A stretch of DNA of 64,000 nt. It comes from an uncultured Sphingomonadales bacterium. Lineage in GTDB: Bacteria > Pseudomonadota > Alphaproteobacteria > Sphingomonadales > Sphingomonadaceae. The notes beneath the pieces are model-generated. The model saw nothing but the letters and a program-made list of their open reading frames with translations. It was not told the origin of the DNA and ran no database searches. Position 1 is the first letter of the stretch, and every line of letters starts with the position of its first letter. This document shows positions 1 through 7,545 of this stretch, one piece after another. The position numbers were made by a program, and so were the translations under genes. The DNA lies in the NCBI GenBank assembly GCA_903821605.1, contig CAIJLZ010000005.1, positions 1-64,000 on the forward strand, written 5' to 3'.

Positions 1-301
1 AATAACAATGTCAAAGAGCCGAAAAAACCGACGCACCAGCAACCAGTATTTCTACCGGTAATCCGGAACGCCCGCTTTTAGCTAACCGCACCTGCTTCAG
101 AACCCAGCTAAACCGTCCGTCTCCGTCCGGCCCAGCAGCTCATCCGCTGCGGTGAACAGCCCTCTACGGATCGGTCTGAGTCGGGTCAACAGCTTTTTTC
201 CGCCCCAAGGCACTTTTTTCATCATCGCCCGCTCGCATGTCGTCAAGCTGTCACGCATTGCTGCGCATCCTTACCGCCCGGCCCGCTCCGGCCTTCGCCA
301 T
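1..301. other. Gene-free left edge
   Basis: I see no convincing gene here. All frames carry early stops or only short open stretches, and no ribosome-binding site with a plausible coding start stands out. A few residues of a gene ending just inside the edge cannot be excluded, since one plus-strand frame is open from base 1 to base 84. The stretch lies downstream of the CBS-domain gene, which ends at 302 on the minus strand. Confidence 0.4.
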
Positions 302-730
302 TCAGGCCTGGGTGATATAGTCGCGCATCGCATTGGCCTCGGCCTCGATCTGGTCGATCCGGCGCTTCACCAAGTCGCCAATCGAAATAAAGCCAATCAG
401 CTGTCCTTTGTCGATCACCGGCAGATGGCGAATCCGACGCTTGGTCATCAGGCTCAATGCACCAATGACAGTTTTGGTCGGATCGACCGTGATCGGCGGG
501 GCGGTCATAATGTCACAGGCATGGCGACCAAGCACATGCGCCCCTTCATGCGCGAGGCACTGCAACACATCGCGTTCGGAGAGGATGCCGACGACCTCTG
601 CCCCCTGCATCACGGGAACGGCCCCGATCCGGCGTTCTGCCAGCAGGGCCACCACATCGGACACAAGTGCATCGGGCGCGACGGTGACGATCGAATGGGT
701 CCGGCTCGCGATGATGGCGGCAATCGTCAT
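302..730 (-). CDS. CBS-domain pair protein
   Basis: A 142-residue soluble protein made of two CBS domains, roughly residues 8-60 and 75-130. The second half of each carries the typical strand-turn-helix (VGILSERDVL near 47-56 and IGFISIGDLV in the second). Stand-alone CBS pairs usually bind adenine nucleotides and sense energy charge or act as regulatory subunits; the ligand and partner here are unknown. The start at 730 is preceded by a good purine-rich ribosome-binding site (GGGGAGAGAG). The gene is divergent from the small membrane protein at 837. The family call is firm, the role is not. Confidence 0.85.
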   Translation of the reverse strand: MTIAAIIASRTHSIVTVAPDALVSDVVALLAERRIGAVPVMQGAEVVGILSERDVLQCLAHEGAHVLGRHACDIMTAPPITVDPTKTVIGALSLMTKRRIRHLPVIDKGQLIGFISIGDLVKRRIDQIEAEANAMRDYITQA

Positions 731-756
731 ATCTCTCTCCCCACGTTCTTATAATC

Positions 757-780
757 GGGCTGGCTTATTATAGGGCTGGC
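757..780. repeat. 8-bp direct repeat upstream of the CBS gene
   Basis: GGGCTGGC occurs at 757-764 and again at 773-780, a 16-bp period. The spacer between the copies contains a TATAAT-like hexamer on the minus strand (767-772). It lies about 30-50 bases upstream of the CBS start, where an operator could sit. No regulator is identified and chance is possible. Confidence 0.3.
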
Positions 781-836
781 CGATGGACTCGGCATTTCTG
801 GCTTGATGATCACATTTTCCCGGCGCAAATGAAAGT

Positions 837-1103
837 ATGGAAAACCCGATCCCCCCGGCCCAAATGGCCCTTCGTCGTCGATACAAGCGGATGATGGCAT
901 GGATGGTCCTTGTGACCATCGCTGCCGTGGCTGGCTCTATTGCGTTTCTCTATGCAACGGTCGGCCAGTTGCCGATCCACATGGTGATCGCGACCGTGGT
1001 CGGTGTCGGCTTTTCGGTGCTGCTGGGTTCGGCGCTGATGCTGCTGTCCTTCATCAGCAATGCATCGGGCCATGATGCCGAGGTCAACACCCCGGACGAA
1101 TGA
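837..1103 (+). CDS. Small two-helix membrane protein, unknown
   Basis: An 88-residue protein with a basic, Met-rich N-terminus (residues 10-20), two hydrophobic segments (about 20-42 and 50-72) and an acidic tail. That is the layout of a small inner-membrane hairpin protein with the basic segment facing the cytoplasm. I do not recognise a named family. It is divergent from the CBS gene and followed by tRNA-Gln. The reading frame has normal local codon use, so it is probably real, but the start has only a weak ribosome-binding site. Confidence 0.6.
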   Translation: MENPIPPAQMALRRRYKRMMAWMVLVTIAAVAGSIAFLYATVGQLPIHMVIATVVGVGFSVLLGSALMLLSFISNASGHDAEVNTPDE

Positions 1104-1188
1104 TCCGCTCCGGCGCTTTCGGCCGCCCCACCCGCAAAAGCGCGTTGACAGCTTTTGAAACTGCCCTTATCGGGCGGGTCACGGCAAC

Positions 1189-1262
1189 TGCCCTGTCGTC
1201 TAAAGGTAAGACTACGGACTCTGACTCCGTTAATTGAGGTTCGAATCCTCACGGGGCATCCA
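1189..1262 (+). tRNA. tRNA-Gln (anticodon CTG)
   Basis: A full cloverleaf can be folded by eye. The acceptor stem TGCCCTG (1189-1195) pairs with CGGGGCA (1252-1258). The D-arm is GTCT/AGAC, the anticodon stem ACGGA/TCCGT encloses the loop CTCTGAC with anticodon CTG, and the T-arm holds TTCGAAT. Discriminator T1259 is followed by an encoded CCA at 1260-1262. It reads CAG codons. In most alphaproteobacteria Gln-tRNA is formed by misacylation with glutamate followed by GatCAB amidation. Confidence 0.95.
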
Positions 1263-1472
1263 GCCGGACCAACTCTCCCCCATCGTCAAACCACCCTTTG
1301 CCTCTGGCGTGCGCTGTCATTGCGTTTGTTGCACGTGCGAGGACATATTATGCAGCCCGAAATCGGTGGCTTGCGCCTGATCCTCATGACAATATGCTGC
1401 GTCGCAACATGACGAATCAGGCAATGCACCAATCGGGGGCATCGCTGTTTGGTCGACGATCGGGAGATCCCC

Positions 1473-1730
1473 ATGACCGCCTATCGGCTTTATTTCATGT
1501 GCCCGGCCACCGGGGACATTCAGGGTAGCAAGCGTTTCGAGGCCGAAGATGACGCGAGCGCCATGGCGGCGGCAAGCGATTATGTCGGGCTGGAGGCCGT
1601 TGAACTATGGCGTGGTCATCGCAAGCTGTCGCGGATCGAAGGCGTGTTGCCGCTTGATCTGCGGTTCGGCATGGCCATCGGCACCCCAACCCTCGGCGGC
1701 ACCACCCGATCCGCCGCCGCGAGCCGCTGA
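1473..1730 (+). CDS. Small conserved-looking protein, unknown
   Basis: An 85-residue soluble protein. The ATG at 1473 has GGGAG about seven bases upstream and is preferred to an in-frame ATG eight codons earlier. The sequence starts MTAYRLYFMCPATG, has an acidic Ala-rich helix (about residues 22-40), a WRGHRK segment and a low-complexity tail. It resembles small stand-alone proteins seen in sphingomonads that have no assigned function. The neighbours (tRNA-Gln upstream, galU downstream on the same strand) suggest no role. Confidence 0.65.
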   Translation: MTAYRLYFMCPATGDIQGSKRFEAEDDASAMAAASDYVGLEAVELWRGHRKLSRIEGVLPLDLRFGMAIGTPTLGGTTRSAAASR

Positions 1731-1924
1731 CCATCCCCACCCCTGCCGCCGCTGTCGACCCTCCCCCGTCCTGACGAAAACACGGGCGGTGGCGGCCATG
1801 ATCCGGGCGGCAGGACAATAATTGTCGAGGAAAAACCGATCCGGGGCTATTGCTACCCATCGAATCACGGTGCATCGGCACGGTGGATTGAATCGATTGA
1901 ATAGTCCTATCGGAGATTGGATAC

Positions 1925-2830
1925 ATGGCCGCACGCGTCCGCAAGGCAGTCTTTCCGGTTGCCGGCCTTGGCACCCGCTTCCTGCCCGCCACCAAATCTG
2001 TGCCGAAAGAGATGCTGCCCGTCGTTGACCGGCCACTGATCCAATATGCCGTGGATGAGGCGCTGGAGGCCGGGATCGAGCAACTGATCTTCGTCACCGG
2101 ACGCGGCAAGGTCGCGATCGAAGACCATTTCGACGTGGCCTTCGAACTGGAAACCACCCAGACCAACCGGGGCAAGCCGCTTAGCGCGCTCAAGGGCACG
2201 CGCCTCAAGCCCGGCGACTGCGTGTTTGTTCGCCAGCAGGAGCCGCTCGGCCTTGGCCATGCCATCTGGTGCGCGCGCGAGATCGTCGGCAATGAACCCT
2301 TCGCCATCTTCCTGCCCGATGAATTCATGGTCGGCGCGCCCGGCTGCATGAAGCAGATGGTTGATGCCTATGAACAGGTCGGCGGCAACATGATCTGCGC
2401 GCTGGAAGTCGACCCCTCTGAAACGTCAAGCTATGGCGTGATCGATCCGGGCGCGCGCAACGGGGCGCTGACCGAAGTCCGAGGATTAGTGGAAAAGCCC
2501 AAGCCCGGCACCGCGCCATCCAATCTGATCGTCGCCGGGCGTTATATTCTCCAGCCCGATGTGATGCGCATTTTGGAAACGCAGGAAGCAGGTGCTGGTG
2601 GTGAAATCCAGTTGACCGACGCCATGGCCCGCATGATCGGCACCCAGCCCTTTCACGGCGTGACGTTCAATGGGGATCGCTATGATTGCGGTTCCAAGCT
2701 TGGATTCGCTGAGGCCAATTTCGCACTGGCGATGTCGATGCCCGATATCGGTCCCAAGCTGCGGACATTCGCACGTCAGCTGATCGAGCAGGAAGCCGCC
2801 ACCGATCTGGCTGGCGGGTCGGTCGATTAA
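1925..2830 (+). CDS. galU: UTP--glucose-1-phosphate uridylyltransferase
   Basis: A 301-residue nucleotidyltransferase, full length for bacterial GalU. It makes UDP-glucose from UTP and glucose 1-phosphate for exopolysaccharide and envelope glycan synthesis. The N-terminal GLGTRFLPATK motif (about residues 14-24) forms the nucleotide-binding loop, VEKP (about 189) is the conserved sugar-phosphate segment, and YDCGSKLGF near residue 255 is typical of the C-terminal part. GGAG nine bases upstream supports the ATG at 1925. Its TAA overlaps the TAA of ribA on the other strand. The phosphomannomutase/phosphoglucomutase at 55 kb could supply its substrate. Confidence 0.95.
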   Translation: MAARVRKAVFPVAGLGTRFLPATKSVPKEMLPVVDRPLIQYAVDEALEAGIEQLIFVTGRGKVAIEDHFDVAFELETTQTNRGKPLSALKGTRLKPGDCVFVRQQEPLGLGHAIWCAREIVGNEPFAIFLPDEFMVGAPGCMKQMVDAYEQVGGNMICALEVDPSETSSYGVIDPGARNGALTEVRGLVEKPKPGTAPSNLIVAGRYILQPDVMRILETQEAGAGGEIQLTDAMARMIGTQPFHGVTFNGDRYDCGSKLGFAEANFALAMSMPDIGPKLRTFARQLIEQEAATDLAGGSVD

Positions 2831-3891
2831 TCCAGCATGTGCCCGGTCCGATCCTTCTTCGTCGCCAGATAGGCGGCGTTGAACGGATTGGATGGCAATT
2901 GGTGTGGCACGCGTTCGGCCACGCGGATGCCCTCGGCTTCAAGCACCGCAACCTTGTTCGGATTATTGGTCAACAGCTTGACCTCTTCCTGCCCCAGCAG
3001 CTTCAACATCCGCGCGGCAATCGCGAAATCGCGCGCATCAATCGCCAGCCCCAGGCGAACATTGGCATCGACCGTGTCGAACCCCTGATCCTGCAACGCA
3101 TAGGCGCGTAGCTTGTTGATCAGGCCGATGCCGCGACCTTCCTGCCGGAGATAAAGCAATATCCCCCAATGGGCGGCGGCCATGCTCGCCAAGGCGGCGT
3201 GCAACTGCGGCCCGCAATCACATTTGAGTGACCCGAAGACATCGCCCGTCAAACATTCGCTATGCAGGCGCACCACCGGCAGACTGCCATCGGGTTGACC
3301 AATCACCAAGGCGACATGTTCGGCGGCGTCATCCGGGCCACGGAACGCGACAATCTCGCACTGCGACGACGCCTCGACCGGCAGCCGTGCGCGGGACGCG
3401 ATGAACAGGTCTGCCGCCTTGGCATATTGCCCGATCTCTTCCACCGCGACCGTTACCGCCGGATCATCCCCCCCCTGCTCAAGCCAGAAAAAGGCGGGCA
3501 GCATCCCGGCATGACGCGCAAGCCGCAGTGCCGCCGCGGCGATCACCGGCTGGGCCAGCGACAGGGCACGAAACGGCCCCTTGAGCGGCGTTGCCAAATC
3601 AAGCACCGGATCGGCAACCGCGGTGGCCACCGCCAGATCGATCCACGCCGCACGGTCGACCAGCACCGCATGATCGGGATCGGCCGCTTCCAACTGATTG
3701 GTCAAGCGCAGCGTTTCTGCCCGACCGGCCGAAATCAGCAACAGCGCCGCATGATCCGGGTCAAAGGCGGATAATCGCCCATCATCGGCGGTTTCAATCG
3801 CCAGCACATCAATCGCGGTCGCGCCATCGCTGATCCGCACCGGCCAGCCGCGCCGAAGGGCATCAATGGCTCGGGCAGCATTGCGGGACAT
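2827..3891 (-). CDS. ribA: GTP cyclohydrolase II with degenerate N-terminal domain
   Basis: A 354-residue protein for the first step of riboflavin synthesis, opening GTP to a diaminopyrimidine with loss of formate. The C-terminal half (about residues 160-345) has the RibA zinc ligands Cys213, Cys224 and Cys226 (HSECLTGD, KCDCG) and the RQEGRGIGL loop at 249-257. The first 150 residues occupy the place of the RibB domain of RibBA fusions but lack its acidic active-site motif, so that half is probably not catalytic. The start at 3891 overlaps the xth stop by one base (TGATG), indicating a shared transcript. The longer frame upstream runs through xth and is not the start. Confidence 0.92.
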   Translation of the reverse strand: MSRNAARAIDALRRGWPVRISDGATAIDVLAIETADDGRLSAFDPDHAALLLISAGRAETLRLTNQLEAADPDHAVLVDRAAWIDLAVATAVADPVLDLATPLKGPFRALSLAQPVIAAAALRLARHAGMLPAFFWLEQGGDDPAVTVAVEEIGQYAKAADLFIASRARLPVEASSQCEIVAFRGPDDAAEHVALVIGQPDGSLPVVRLHSECLTGDVFGSLKCDCGPQLHAALASMAAAHWGILLYLRQEGRGIGLINKLRAYALQDQGFDTVDANVRLGLAIDARDFAIAARMLKLLGQEEVKLLTNNPNKVAVLEAEGIRVAERVPHQLPSNPFNAAYLATKKDRTGHMLD

Positions 3892-4688
3892 CAATCGATC
3901 CGAAACGTCGTGAGGATCGGGATATGGTCCGACGGCTTGCCCCAGTTGCGGCAATCCTCGAATAGCTTGTGGTCCACCGCGCGCGCCGCGACCGCGGGGC
4001 TGGCCCACATGTGATCAAGCCGCCGACCCCGATTGGATGCCTTCCAGTCACGGGCGCGATAGCTCCACCAAGTGAACATCTGCTCCGGCTCGGGGATGAA
4101 CTGGCGACCAAGATCGACCCAGCCATGGCTCTGCTGAAAGCGATCCATGGCGGCAACCTCGACCGGCGTATGGCTGACGACGTTGAGCAGTTGCTTATGG
4201 CCCCAGACATCGCTTTCGAGCGGGGCCACGTTGAAATCGCCCACCAGCAGCGTCGGCTCGGTGAGCTGCGACGACCATTGGGTCATGCGATCAAGAAAGG
4301 CGAGCTTCTGCGCAAATTTGGGATTCACCTCAGGGTCAGGCTCCTCGCCGCCTGCGGGAATATAGACATTATCCAGACGAAAGCCGCATTCAAGCTCGAC
4401 ACCGACATGGCGTGCCTCGCCATTGTCCTGCCAGTCGAACCGCTTGTCCTCGCGCATCGGCACGCGCGACAGAATCGCCACACCATGATGCATCGGCTGG
4501 CCGTGCAGCACCTGATGGGTATAGCCCAATTGGCGGAACATGGCCGAGGGGAAGTCGCGGTCAACCACCTTGGTTTCCTGAAGACACAGAATATCCGGCT
4601 GCACATCGCGCAGGAACCGCTCGACAATGTCGATCCGGAAACGGACGGAATTGATGTTCCAAGAAGCGATTGAAAGCGTTTGCGACAT
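3891..4688 (-). CDS. xth: Exodeoxyribonuclease III family
   Basis: A 265-residue AP endonuclease/3'-5' exonuclease of the EEP phosphatase fold, acting in base-excision repair. The catalytic residues are in place: N11 and N13 in SWNINSVR, E38 in LQETK, D151 and N153 in GDFN, D225 in RRLDH, and D254-H255 in SDH. The start at MSQTLSIASWN removes a non-conserved 15-codon extension. It is translationally coupled to ribA. The DNA-repair assignment is clear from the motifs, while the balance of AP-endonuclease to exonuclease activity cannot be read from sequence. Confidence 0.93.
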   Translation of the reverse strand: MSQTLSIASWNINSVRFRIDIVERFLRDVQPDILCLQETKVVDRDFPSAMFRQLGYTHQVLHGQPMHHGVAILSRVPMREDKRFDWQDNGEARHVGVELECGFRLDNVYIPAGGEEPDPEVNPKFAQKLAFLDRMTQWSSQLTEPTLLVGDFNVAPLESDVWGHKQLLNVVSHTPVEVAAMDRFQQSHGWVDLGRQFIPEPEQMFTWWSYRARDWKASNRGRRLDHMWASPAVAARAVDHKLFEDCRNWGKPSDHIPILTTFRID

Positions 4689-4825
4689 GGCGCACGCCAT
4701 AACCACAAAATCACCTGCATTGCCATGACTCAATTTTGTCGCATGATATACGCCGGATGTTCATGGTATATGCAGCCCGCTTGGGCTAACTTCCTTGGGA
4801 AGCGATCATCAACAGGGGTTTTGTC

Positions 4826-5455
4826 ATGGCATTTTCGACCGATCGGCTGCGCAAATGGGGCGTGGCGGCGGCAGTGGTGATGGGCCTTGCGCTCGCGACC
4901 AGCCCGGCGCAGGCGCAATTTTCCGACAGCTACAAATTCCTGAAGGCGATCAAGGATCAAGATGGCCAGAAGGTGACCGACATGCTCGGCGAATCGGCCT
5001 CGACGCTGATCAATACCCGCGATGTCACGACGGGCGACGGTGCATTGCATATCGTCACACAACGCCGCGACACCGCATGGATCAATTTCCTCCTGTCCAA
5101 GGGTGCCAAGCCGGATATCCGGGACAAAGCTGGCAACACCCCCCTCTTGGTTGCGGCGCAGATCGGCTATGTCGACGCGGTGCCGCTGCTTGTCAGTTTC
5201 AAGGCCGATGTGAACGGTGCGAACGGGCGAGGCGAGACACCCCTGATCATCGCGGTGCAGCGCCGGGATCTTGCCATGGTCCGCCAGTTGATCGCGCTGG
5301 GAGCGAATCCCGCCTTGCGTGACACGGTGGTCGGCATGTCAGCCCGCGACTATGCCCAGCGTGACACGCGCGCTGGCACGATTCTCAAAGCGTTGGACGA
5401 GGCCAAGCCCGCCGCCGCCGCCACCGCCAAGCCGATGGCCGGACCACGCCCCTGA
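4826..5455 (+). CDS. Secreted ankyrin-repeat protein
   Basis: A 209-residue protein with a clear Sec signal peptide (basic n-region, hydrophobic core at about residues 12-26, cleavage near ATSPAQAQ). Three to four ankyrin repeats follow (about residues 70-180, for example GALHIVTQ, GNTPLLVAAQ, GETPLIIAVQ), then an Ala/Pro/Lys tail. It should be a periplasmic protein-protein interaction module. It sits 29 bases before an L,D-transpeptidase on the same strand, so a role beside cell-wall enzymes is plausible but inferred from position only. Confidence 0.85.
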   Translation: MAFSTDRLRKWGVAAAVVMGLALATSPAQAQFSDSYKFLKAIKDQDGQKVTDMLGESASTLINTRDVTTGDGALHIVTQRRDTAWINFLLSKGAKPDIRDKAGNTPLLVAAQIGYVDAVPLLVSFKADVNGANGRGETPLIIAVQRRDLAMVRQLIALGANPALRDTVVGMSARDYAQRDTRAGTILKALDEAKPAAAATAKPMAGPRP

Positions 5456-5484
5456 TCGGAGAGTGCAACCGACACCATCGTCCC

Positions 5485-6768
5485 ATGACCTCAACAGTGA
5501 AAAGTCGACAGATCATGCGCCTCAAATGGCAGACACTTGCGCTCGGATGGCTCGTTCTCGGACTGGGTGCGGTTGCCCATGCGCAAGATATCGATCCGGA
5601 AGCAGGGCGTGAGGCCACGCTGCCCGATGTGCCGCCACCTGCCGATATTCTCCCGACATTGGCGGCCCCGGCCGATAGTTTGTGGACCCAGGATTTCGTG
5701 ATCGAATTATTGTCGGTGATCGACGGCGTCAGCGCCGAAGGTCTAAAGCCGGAAAGCTATGCCCCCGACAAGCTGCGCGAGGCGCTGGCGACCAATGATC
5801 CCGCCCAATATGGCCCGCTGGCCACTGCGGCATGGCTGAAGCTCGCGCATGATTTCGGCAATGGCTATGTCCCGAATGAGGCCCGGCTCGACTGGCACAT
5901 GGAGGCGCTGGCCGATGATCAGAATGTCGACATGTCGTCGCTGTACGGCGCGCTGGCGAGTGGCCAAATTCGCGACACGCTGATGGGTCGCCTGCCGACC
6001 AATGGCCAATATCAGTCGCTCAAGGACAAGCTGGCCGCCACGCCCGCGACCGACAAGGACACCATCGACCGGGTTCGGGTTTCACTCGAACGCTGGCGCT
6101 GGATGCCGCGCGATTTCGGCAGTGATTATATCTTCGTCAATGTCCCGGCCTTCAACGTCGCGATGGTCCGCGACGGGCGCGCGCTGGCGCGCCACAAGGT
6201 GATTGTCGGCAAGGCCAAAACCCCGACGCCGCAATTATTCGTGCAGGCAACCGGCGTCATCCTCAACCCGACGTGGACCGTGCCGCAAAGCATCATCCGC
6301 GAAAGCGTGGGCGCGATGATGCAGAAAAACCCGAAAAAAGCGCGGGCGCAGGGCTATATCATGACCCGGAATGAGGATGGCAGCGTCAAGGTGGTCCAGG
6401 GACCGGGCACGGCAAATGCGCTGGGGGCGATGAAGTTGGTCATGCCCAACCCGCACTCCATCTATATGCACGACACCCCGGCAAAGTCGCTGTTCGAAAG
6501 CAAGATCCGCGCCTTCAGCCATGGCTGCATCCGCACCGACAAGGCCCTGAATTTCGCATCCGTCATGCTGCGCGGTACGCCGGGTTGGTCGCTGGCGAAG
6601 ATCGAACAGACCGTCGCGGCCAAGAAGACGATCAAGGTCGAACTGGTCAAGCCGGTCAACGTGCTGATCACCTATCTGACGGCAGTGGTCGAGGATAATG
6701 GCGTGCTCAAGACCTATAACGACATTTACGGGCGCGATGCGCCGGTGGTGGCGGCGCTCGACCAGTAA
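5485..6768 (+). CDS. L,D-transpeptidase, YcbB-like
   Basis: A 427-residue exported enzyme with a signal peptide ending near VAHAQ and a long N-terminal scaffold. The YkuD catalytic domain starts at about residue 210 (YIFVNVPAFNVAM) and contains YMHDTP and the active-site segment FSHGCIRTDKAL, with His346 and nucleophile Cys348. Such enzymes form 3-3 peptidoglycan crosslinks or attach proteins to peptidoglycan. An in-frame ATG at 5515 gives a more compact signal peptide and could be the true start. It follows the ankyrin gene and ends at a bidirectional terminator shared with a second transpeptidase. Confidence 0.9.
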   Translation: MTSTVKSRQIMRLKWQTLALGWLVLGLGAVAHAQDIDPEAGREATLPDVPPPADILPTLAAPADSLWTQDFVIELLSVIDGVSAEGLKPESYAPDKLREALATNDPAQYGPLATAAWLKLAHDFGNGYVPNEARLDWHMEALADDQNVDMSSLYGALASGQIRDTLMGRLPTNGQYQSLKDKLAATPATDKDTIDRVRVSLERWRWMPRDFGSDYIFVNVPAFNVAMVRDGRALARHKVIVGKAKTPTPQLFVQATGVILNPTWTVPQSIIRESVGAMMQKNPKKARAQGYIMTRNEDGSVKVVQGPGTANALGAMKLVMPNPHSIYMHDTPAKSLFESKIRAFSHGCIRTDKALNFASVMLRGTPGWSLAKIEQTVAAKKTIKVELVKPVNVLITYLTAVVEDNGVLKTYNDIYGRDAPVVAALDQ

Positions 6769-6775
6769 AGAAAAA

Positions 6776-6794
6776 GCCGGGGACATGCCCCGGC
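6776..6794. terminator. Bidirectional terminator
   Basis: The hairpin GCCGGGG/CCCCGGC (6776-6782 and 6788-6794) has a five-base loop, an A-run on its left flank and GTTTT on its right. It can therefore stop transcripts from both convergent L,D-transpeptidase genes. Confidence 0.85.
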
Positions 6795-6820
6795 GTTTTC
6801 ATTCCCCGCGTTAGCTTGGA

Positions 6821-7432
6821 TCAGGCTTTGGTAGCGTACAGCAACCGGCCCGGGCCAAGGCGTTCCAGCACCTGCGGCAAATCGGACTGGGCAAAGGCGA
6901 AACAGCCCTCCGACCGGCCGATCTTACCCGTATCGCGCGCCATCTGTTCGCTGACATACCACGCGCCATGGACGACAACCGCGCGCGCCTCGGCATTATT
7001 ATTGGTCCGGTCAAGCCCGACCAAGCGGAGCGAGCGGCCATGTTTGCCGGTATAATAATCGCCGGTGAGATAGGCCCCCGGCGACGACGCAAAAGAGCCC
7101 GGATCATTCGAGAATTGCTGCACCCAGCCGGTATGGGCCGGATCGGACCCACGGCCATGCGCCACCAGAAAGCGCGAAATACGGCCCGACATCATGTCGA
7201 CCAGATAGAAGCGCTCTTCGCGGGAGGCCGCAGAAAAATCGGTAATGCCGACCACATCGCGATGATGGACCGCATGCGCATTGGCTTCCAGCGCCCGGCG
7301 CGCCATGCGGATGAGGCGGCTATCATCGGTGATCGAAACGGTAGCGGATGCCAATGCCGGCACGGCGGGAAGCACCGTAGCAGCAGCAATCGAGGCAAGA
7401 CCCCGACCCAGGAATTCGCGGCGATTGACCAT
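6821..7432 (-). CDS. Murein L,D-transpeptidase catalytic domain protein (YkuD_2 type), Tat-exported
   Basis: A 203-residue protein. The chosen start gives a twin-arginine signal (NRREFLGRGLAS, then a hydrophobic stretch to ALASA at about 30). The catalytic region has VVHGAW (His155) and GRSEGCFAF (Cys177), the signature of the short YkuD-related family found in Gram-negative bacteria. It should act on periplasmic peptidoglycan peptides. Export of a cysteine-dependent enzyme through Tat is worth noting. It faces another transpeptidase of a different subfamily, and the next gene upstream on its strand is an unrelated membrane methyltransferase. Confidence 0.85.
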   Translation of the reverse strand: MVNRREFLGRGLASIAAATVLPAVPALASATVSITDDSRLIRMARRALEANAHAVHHRDVVGITDFSAASREERFYLVDMMSGRISRFLVAHGRGSDPAHTGWVQQFSNDPGSFASSPGAYLTGDYYTGKHGRSLRLVGLDRTNNNAEARAVVVHGAWYVSEQMARDTGKIGRSEGCFAFAQSDLPQVLERLGPGRLLYATKA

Positions 7433-7545
7433 CAGTAAGGGCGACCTCAGTTGTCCCGGAACCATGTCATTCCGAGCGCCCTCATACCATATATGGCCGA
7501 TTCGAGCCAGTCACCCGTCGCACGCGCGGCGCAGTTCACCGGATT

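Noticed and set aside
2-61. Short basic peptide frame at the left edge (MSKSRKNRRTSNQYFYR)
   Set aside because: It has no ribosome-binding site in view, matches no known ribosomal or other small protein, and is too short to support.
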